A DNA stretch of 64,000 nt. It comes from Spongilla lacustris. Lineage: Eukaryota > Porifera > Demospongiae > Spongillida > Spongillidae. A program made the translations under genes and the position numbers. The stretch spans positions 14,301,235 to 14,365,234 of the forward strand of contig OX442415.1 in the NCBI GenBank assembly GCA_949361645.1, read 5' to 3'. The notes below the pieces were generated by a model. It saw only the letters and a list, made by a program, of their open reading frames with translations, was not told the DNA's origin and ran no database searches. How positions within the stretch are numbered: position 1 is the stretch's first letter; each line of letters starts with the position of its first letter. Positions 57,677 through 64,000 of the stretch are shown here, one piece after another.

Positions 57677-58389
57677 CTCCCTTACACGAAATATCAATGA
57701 GAGCTTTTTGTATATGTGTGATTTAATGATTCTTCAATACAGTGAACTGCAATTTCCATTCAGTAGAACCTTCATAAGGAACATTGTGAAGGACTTAGAG
57801 GTTAGGTTCATGCATGTATTCAAATAACTTCAACCTAAGTATATTATAGGGAAGGATCATAAACATAATGATGGGTCAAAGCACATCTGAATTTTAAAGC
57901 ACATGCACATACCATTGCAAAATTGAACAAAAGTGACATGGACTGGCCACTGCAGAAATGCCTTGACATGGTATGTACATGTACAGCACCTATTTGTTTA
58001 TCTATGTAATATTCATCCTTACAACACAGGTGTCAGAAATCAATCTGTACATAACAGAGGTGGAAAGCGATGTCAGAGGAGCTGCATCACTGACATTATA
58101 AAAAAACTAATCGATTCATAGTTTGGCCTGAAGTGAGCCAAGTTTATGTGTGTATATTAGTGCTACTGAATGCTGTATTATCCCTCCCCCCCCCCCCCCC
58201 CCCCCCCACGTGAATCCAGATTGTCACAGCTCTTATTGCTACAAAGTTTAATGTAACACGAACAGAAGCCATTTCACATGTACTTACCCATACCCTGCCA
58301 CAATAACTGTACTGCATTGTAACTACGTTGTTCATTGCACTGTTGATCCAGCGATAATGTTTTGAATTATAATCGTTCCCCACTAAGTA

Positions 58390-58565
58390 CTAAAAACCTG
58401 TCAAGTGGGTCGTTCTATTTGTGTTGCGTATGATAATGAAATATCAAGCCGTTAGGGGACAAAGTCATGGTCCTAAAGAGGGCCGGGGGGGGGGGGGGGG
58501 GGGGGGGGGAGGGGGGAGGGGGGAGGTGCCAAAGCCATACCTCGAACTTACTTATTCAAGTGGGT
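58390..58565. repeat. single inverted relative of the 145-bp satellite unit
   Basis: Read on the minus strand, this segment contains GACCCACTTGA, CGAGGTATGGCTTTGGC, CACCTCCC, TTTAGGACCATGACTTTGTCCC and again GACCCACTTGACAGG, in the order of the satellite unit (compare AAGGTATGGGTTTGGC, CCCTCCCACTTTAGGACCG). It is enlarged by a 25-nt G run (58485-58509). It sits about 210-430 bp inside the right TIR, in mirror position to the array near the left TIR. Confidence 0.7.
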
Positions 58566-59009
58566 CTTGTGCAGCGTATAATAATATAATATTTTTGTAG
58601 TGATTGATACATTGTTTCAAGGAATAGTGTGTAACTGTCAATTACAAGCAGTTGATTATTCTTTCCACGTAGAATTGAACGAGTTTGCATGTAGTACACT
58701 ATAGTATCTTCAATGAATAATTTTAAGTCAGTGATTACGATTAGCCGTACGGCCACGATCGCAGGATAATTACTTGGAATGTGCGGCTGAGGAATGTGCG
58801 GCTAACTTCAACGGGGTTCAATTTACATCGTATATACTTAGGGGTTCACCGCATTCTAAGGGAGTCATTGTATCCCATGCAGGATGGAATGACCTCCCCG
58901 GTCACTGCATGTATATACCCTATATATAGGATCCTAGGATATACCGATCACCGAAAAGGGCGGGGGTGGGGGCGGGGGGGGGGGGGGGGGGGGGTGGTGG
59001 TGGTGGTGG

Positions 59010-59034
59010 TGGTCACCCAATCCTCCAACACCGG
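59010..59034. mobile_element. isolated Ginger-like terminus
   Basis: Read from 59034 on the minus strand: CCGG then TGTTGGAGGATTGGGTGACC, close to the right end of the element at 40419-42222 (CCGG, TGTCGGAGGATATGATGTCC). No matching left end was found nearby, so this may be a solo end or a truncated copy. Confidence 0.45.
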
Positions 59035-59361
59035 CCTTTAGAATACAACAAATGCATATAAATCACTGCATGTGTACATGATATACACTTTGATTATCCA
59101 TCACGTAACAACTCCGCTGGTTTGTCCATCTTTATCCACGTTCTTTTTTTTCCCAGTCGTATACGCTTACATTGCGGATGCCCGGTGCATGCATGGAATG
59201 ATATGACATGATTGTATGACATGCAATGTTAACATTCTCAATTCTCGATGAATTTTGACTTTGACTCAATATGTTTTGCACAAACTTTATGAAATCACTA
59301 AGTCTACTTCACTCGGGACAATGCATCATGCATGTTCATAGCACACAATAAACGAATGATC

Positions 59362-59988
59362 CTAACCAAGAGTGAGGATATCGCAGCTCGAGTATGATTC
59401 TTCCTTTCCGCCATACGGTGCGTAGCAGAGGCGATATTTGTAGCTTGCTTTTGCTGAAACGTACATCCCATCTGGACGTCGAACCCTTCCGACATAAAGA
59501 CCGCCGGCAACGTTATCATTTCCTCCCAGAAAGGCACCGTTAGGAGGAGCAGCACCAAATGGTAGCCAATTCAACGCTCTGCCAGATGGGTTTGTCAGAA
59601 CATCGTACGTGGTTCGAGCGATCTCCAGTCCACCGTAGCTTGCAAATGCACCCCCGTGAGAGGGAGAAAGTTTTCCGGGGGTAGGTCCAGACGGAAGCTG
59701 TATCCTAGCCACGTACAGCTGTTCTCCCTGAAAGTCACTTCCACCGGACACCGCATGTGGAGGAACAGCGCCGTTGCTTGCTGAAACCCACACGAGAAGA
59801 CCCAGAGGGGCTCCGCCCCTGAAAGTGACGTTTTTTTGCATTGAAAATAAATTTCGCACTGCATCTGAATCCCCTTCCTCGTCCGATTCAAATAAGGTGA
59901 GCGCGCCATTTTCGTTAGGCTCCAAGGCCAGACCAGCAAACGTTAGGGCTGGCAAACACACAAGAAGAAAGAGGCGTAGATCACCCAT
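59362..59988 (-). CDS. secreted DM9-repeat protein (DUF3421)
   Basis: 208 residues, one exon. The start at 59988 is chosen because it begins a clear signal peptide (MGDLRLFLLVCLPALTFAG) about 56 bp after a TATA box. Two DM9 repeats follow: the first with LVWVSASNGAVPPHAVSGG, YVARIQLPSG and ASYGGLEIARTTYDVLTNP, the second with LNWLPFGAAPPNGAFLGGND, YVGRVRRPDG and APYGGKEESYSSCDILT. Between the signal and the first repeat is an acidic stretch (ESDEEGDSDA). DM9 proteins are found across invertebrates. In oysters they act as mannose-binding recognition lectins, and the fold also occurs in natterin-type proteins. An extracellular lectin role is an inference. An upstream in-frame Met exists at 60102 but would bury the signal peptide. 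Confidence 0.85.
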   Translation of the reverse strand: MGDLRLFLLVCLPALTFAGLALEPNENGALTLFESDEEGDSDAVRNLFSMQKNVTFRGGAPLGLLVWVSASNGAVPPHAVSGGSDFQGEQLYVARIQLPSGPTPGKLSPSHGGAFASYGGLEIARTTYDVLTNPSGRALNWLPFGAAPPNGAFLGGNDNVAGGLYVGRVRRPDGMYVSAKASYKYRLCYAPYGGKEESYSSCDILTLG

Positions 59989-60043
59989 CGTCAATGAAAT
60001 GGAACTGAGCAGCTTGTGATGAATGTGCGGTAGAGAAGCTGTT

Positions 60044-60053
60044 CTTATATATA
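60044..60053 (-). promoter_or_regulatory. TATA box of the DM9 gene
   Basis: TATATATAAG on the minus strand, 56 bp before the start codon at 59988, implying a leader of about 25-30 nt. Confidence 0.6.
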
Positions 60054-60109
60054 CAGCTAGCTGGCTGCATGCCTCATCGGCGGCGTGCATGCATGTCCCC
60101 AATTTGTTT

Positions 60110-61290
60110 GATGTACGTACCGGCGCGCGCTCAAGCCGCGATTATAAAACTTACATTGTAACCGCATATTCCGACGACACATATAAAAACGAACAGATAA
60201 GTTTAAGATTGTAATAAACACTACGTGCATGTACATGCATACAAGATTGTTATGTCAAAATAAAAGTTAACAAGATATGAATCCACTGAAGATGAGATAG
60301 CTACAAATGGTTGGCCATCAGTACAGAACATTTAGTCAAAGGAGGATAACGTAGGGGCGGTACCAGGGTGCACAAAAATTATTATCAGTATTGCTATAAT
60401 TGCAACAGCTAGATGTTTTTTACATGCAAGAGTTACTTGCTTCCACAGGCTGGCACTGCAACATGCCGCGTGCCTTCGCATGTACATTTAAGCCGCCGCC
60501 CCTTCACTTAGCTGGTGGGGAGGTGTATCCGCCCCTGCAGCCAAAGGAGGAAAGCAGAAGCTGTACCTTCAGAAGCATCCTTCAGTGGTAATAAAAACAT
60601 TTAAAAAATTGGGACATGCAGTGTTTTCACCGCTAAGCGCCCTCTGAATCTATTGGCGTATCACAAGTGTGATTCAGACCCTCCCGTACCTCAGCGTAAC
60701 AAGAGGGCACTGGAATGCTATCCCTTTCCTCTGCATGTAGTGGCGTAAATTAAGTTACAAATTGCATGCATGGTTTGCTGGGAAGAATTAAGAGCGGTTG
60801 TCTATAGCGTGCCAGAGGGCAATAAGGCGCCGACAAGTATGTCCTTTTAATAATTATAAAGTCAACTCAGTGGAAGTAGAGAGATTCATGCAGTGGAAAC
60901 GGAGGCGGTCACTTGCATATAGTTGCATTCAGTTAAGTTTTTGTTTCCAGGCTACTGAGGATACTCGAGCCTCTGCATGAAAATTTGCATCATACTCAGA
61001 TAACCTTCAAGCAATGAAAAAGTATTGTATTTCGTCACCTGTACACCCTGCAAATAGCTGCATAAATATTTAGCGGACCTATATAGCCTGCAGTCTATAG
61101 AAAAGCACTGAGCTCTTGTCACGTATAAATGCCAGCCAAGTGAGTCATACATGTAGAAAAAAAATCACTGCATGGAATCACACAGGCGAAGCCCCATGCA
61201 TGCATGCAATTTTACGCGTCACCAGAGATAGTATTGTCTCTATATATATGTCACTGTCGCGTCATCGCAGGGTTGCCGAAAGTTAGTCAG
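60110..61290. other. no gene recognised
   Basis: Single-copy. A GGGGCGGTACCAGGGTGCAC (60355) and a TATCCGCCCCTGCAG (60527) could be the ends of a short, diverged hAT-like MITE. No TSD was found. Confidence 0.3.
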
Positions 61291-61352
61291 GCCGGGGATC
61301 CGGCTTGTGACCGGCCGATCGCGACCTGACAGCCCCGGCCTGTCAGGTCGGT
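61291..61352. repeat. GC-rich imperfect hairpin
   Basis: CAGGCCGGGGATCCGG and CCCCGGCCTGTCAGG form an inverted repeat. A related GGCCTGGTAGGTTGACCTGT sequence is at 62549. Possibly a short mobile repeat. Confidence 0.4.
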
Positions 61353-62630
61353 ATTACTAATGTATTCATAGCTGATTGATCTTAATTTATAATTGATCAC
61401 TTATAGATTGTACGTCGCTTTATGCTCATTTGTGCTGCGCACGAATCCACTTCAGGTACCCCTATAACTTTGGATACATGATCCAGACGAATTCGTAACT
61501 ACCGCGTGAGATATCCCCACCCCCAAAAATGCCCGGTGTTTAAATGAGCGCATCGACTTAATCATGCATGAACGCAGCTGCGTGCTATTCTTTAAAATCC
61601 TTGCTGGAGTGCCAGTTCTTTCCTGAAATGTAGGAGAGGGATATACTACATGCAATAATCGTCAGGTTGGAATTCCCACAAAGTAGAAAACAAAACACTA
61701 ACTTTACTTCCGTTGTTTGGCCGGTCGCATTTCAAGGTGTACATGCAGATTCTATGTCTCTCATAAAAGAACTCTCAAAACTAAAAAGCCTCCACTTGAC
61801 AGTATTTTACAATGAAGGATCTGTGTCATGCACCACCCATATATAAAGTCATGTGCATGTTGATGACAACTCCATGCAAGAGCTGCACTGCATGGCAACC
61901 TTACTATACGTGTAAGTACAGTTTTGGTAACGACAAAGTGAGTTTCTCATTCTCGTGCCATGCATGCTAAGGAACTCCATTATTCGCATGACTTCTCTAA
62001 TGCATCTTGTACATGCATGCATGTTAATTCCTTGGAACAGGCCGGAAAGGCCCGGAATCTATATAACCCACATCTATGAATCCCCCACCCCCACCCCCAC
62101 CCCCACCCCCACCCCCCTTCACCTCCATAAAAATGGTTGGTAGTTGCATGCACCATGCAGAATATATGTAATGTGGAAAACTTGACACAGAAATATGCTT
62201 GGGCCTTCATCTCTATATGTGATCCAGGCATGCTGTTTACATTGATGTACTGATGTATAGACATAATAGAATCATTAGCCTTCCAATATACCACACAGAG
62301 TGTCATCCCTAACAGAGACAGAGCACAGTCAAGGCTGTTCAAGCACACATAAAGTTAACAAAGGACGAACATCATGCATATCTATATATGATCTCTAGCT
62401 GATAACATGCATGCACCACATAATTTAATTGCTGGCGCATGCATTGGTGTAACAGTCTACTCTCCCTCCTTGTATACGGTGGATCCCAGCCTGGCAGGTC
62501 AGGGGTCCAACGGACTCCAACCTGCATGCCAGGCCAAGCGGACAGTCCGGCCTGGTAGGTTGACCTGTAAGGCCGGGCTGCATGGCCTTCAGTAACCCTA
62601 TACGAACAATGTCATTGTACGAAATTAAAT

Positions 62631-62667
<37 letters not shown>

Positions 62668-63375
62668 GTCCCAGGTTATGATTTACCTTCCAACGCCTAT
62701 ATGATATACGAATTAAGAATGCAAAGCAACGCTTTTAAACCACGCGTCATCGATGAACAATACGCCAAAGCACGCGAAGCACCTTTATGCGCAGGCGACA
62801 GGGGTATATATTCATCATGGTTCCTTAAAGGGGGGAACATGCATTATTCATAATTAGCCAGGCAATTTATAAAGGAGTGTATTCGGTAACCTCTCTTTAC
62901 ATAATGGCTGTCATACATGAAATGATTGAGCCTGTCCTGTGTCATTGTTTGGGAGATGGCCCAGTTTGGAAAAGCCAACAGGTGCAACAACAGCATTCAT
63001 TGTTAACTAAGCTTGTACTTCTTTACCTCAGTCATAGGTGGCAATATATGTCTCTAGGCTCGCCATATTTCATGGCTGGCTCTGAACTGGTCTGCATAAA
63101 GATGTATTTGGTTGGCTATGTTACTGCGTGCAATGCACGTATAGGTATAGGCATCCGACAAGTAGGAAATTAAATACATTTCAGCGGCACGCTGTATAAA
63201 TATTATAATACTAACTATTACTAAGTATCAGTTCTAGTAACGCTGGCTGCCATTGAATGCCAGCTGGAAAATCTGTCTTCATCTGTTGTATGGCGGTAGC
63301 AATCTCATGAACTAGTCTACCAAATGGCGCCCTTGTGACACATAGTGCCCTATAGTATGCGCTTTTGCCCGGTAA
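61353..63375. other. no gene recognised
   Basis: Single-copy sequence with a (CCCCCA)n tract at 62081-62117 and a 32-nt C run at 62632-62663. Short open frames only (for example 62877-63173) with no domain I recognise. Confidence 0.45.
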
Positions 63376-63384
63376 ACTGACAGA

Positions 63385-63801
63385 TAGCCTCGTCCCCAGG
63401 CCCTGTTTTATTAAAGTTACGGGGGGGGAATAACAGGGCCTGGTAGACACTGCCAGGGTCGAAGCGCGCATGCGCTAGTTTGTCCCAGAATACCTGGGGT
63501 AACCGTAATTTCCTTTAGGAAACCATTCCGTATACTCGTCTGATTTCGCGATGGCGTATGCTGCTCGCCTGATTTCGTTCGTTAAGACACGATAAAGAAC
63601 AAGCCACCGCTTTTTGGAACTCAACAGAATACGCCATCGCGAAATCAGACGAGTATACGGAATGGTTTCCTAAAGGAAATTACGGTTACCCCAGGTATTC
63701 TGGGACAAACTAGCGCATGCGCGCTTCGACCCTGGCAGTGTCTACCAGGCCCTGTTTTTCCCTCCGTAACTTTAATAAAACAGGGCCTGGGGACGAGGCT
63801 A
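63385..63801. mobile_element. 417-bp foldback MITE with 9-bp TSD
   Basis: Nearly perfect inverted arms (63385-63559 and 63629-63801) around a 69-bp loop, flanked by ACTGACAGA (63376-63384 and 63802-63810). The ends read TAGCCTCGTCCCCAGGCCC, matching the TAGTCTCGTCCCCAGACC ends of the element at 1279-3485, so it is probably a non-autonomous member of that family. Non-coding. Confidence 0.9.
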
Positions 63802-64000
63802 ACTGACAGATGAAACACACTGACATGTACAGTTACATGGACCAAATTGTGCAACCTGTTTTATGTTTTCTTTATACTTTTTGGTTCTTATTCTTGTATG
63901 TATTTATTGTTTAAGTTAAAAAAAACGCCAAAAAAAAAAAGCAACAATTATTTTTTAAAATCTACATAAGCCTGGGAACAAAAACTTAACTGAGTGCAAG

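Larger units (their letters stand above)
47583..58818. mobile_element. 11.2-kb TIR element with satellite and Ulp1-type protease
   Basis: TIRs of 44 identical bp (47583-47626 and 58775-58818), beginning ACCCCGTTGAAGTTAGCC and containing CAGCCGCACATTCC twice in near-tandem, are flanked by a 9-bp duplication TCAATTTAC (47574-47582 and 58819-58827). Inside, from left: unique sequence, a 5.9-kb 145-bp tandem array, a multi-exon gene with an Ulp1-type protease domain, an acidic open frame, and near the right end a single inverted relative of the array unit. A 9-bp TSD and an Ulp1 protease occur together in some Mutator-like elements. KDZ/Zisupton-type transposons also carry Ulp1. I did not identify the transposase, so the superfamily is open. 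Confidence 0.82.

Noticed and set aside
1..64000. tRNA and rRNA genes
   Set aside because: No convincing tRNA arm pattern or rRNA block was seen by eye. A covariance-model search would be decisive.

Overview
This is animal nuclear DNA, most likely from a sponge or another early-branching marine invertebrate. The genes have many short GT-AG introns. There are long CA/GT and CCCCT tracts, minisatellites, frequent CATGTACATG motifs and homopolymer C/G runs. Conserved animal genes (a UBE2N-type E2, ELP4, an FGD-type RhoGEF tail) sit among nested transposons. The demosponge suggestion rests on my memory of how sponge TRIM71-like genes look and is inference.

Layout. 0-3.7 kb: a possible secreted-protein exon, then a hAT-like element (781-3708) with a 2.2-kb element inside it that has 105-bp TIRs, a 9-bp TSD and RecQ-helicase exons. 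5-7 kb: microsatellites and weak exons. 7.7-9.65 kb: a foldback element that cuts off a transposon-type gene (9655-10046). 10.8-14.1 kb: an intact UBE2N-type gene, convergent with the 3' end of ELP4 (14.3-15.1 kb). 15095-15294: a 200-N gap. 15.4-19.2 kb: the C-terminal half of an FGD-type FYVE/PH protein. 20.5-32.0 kb: a full-length non-LTR retrotransposon with a restriction-like endonuclease, split in frame by 7.8 kb of foreign DNA. 33.4-35.4 kb: a decayed TRIM-NHL gene. 37.5-38.4 kb: an intronless 7TM receptor. 40.4-45.3 kb: two Ginger-like elements with CCGG target duplications, one holding a gypsy-type integrase pseudogene and a second copy of the hAT-like element. 46.15-47.58 kb: a foldback element. 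47.58-58.82 kb: an 11.2-kb element with 44-bp TIRs and a 9-bp TSD, carrying a 5.9-kb array of a 145-bp repeat and a multi-exon Ulp1-type protease gene. 59.4-60.0 kb: a secreted DM9-repeat protein. 63.4-63.8 kb: a foldback MITE sharing its terminal sequence with the RecQ-bearing element.

How it fits together. The host genes do not form a pathway. UBE2N (Lys63 ubiquitin chains), ELP4 (tRNA wobble uridine modification) and the FGD-type protein (Cdc42 activation) are housekeeping or signalling genes. The most notable content is in the mobile DNA. An 11.2-kb transposon has one subterminal unit expanded into a satellite, while an inverted single relative of that unit remains at the other end. A TIR element carries RecQ exons. 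The insertion history can be read from TSDs, in one case supported by an uninterrupted second copy of the host element.
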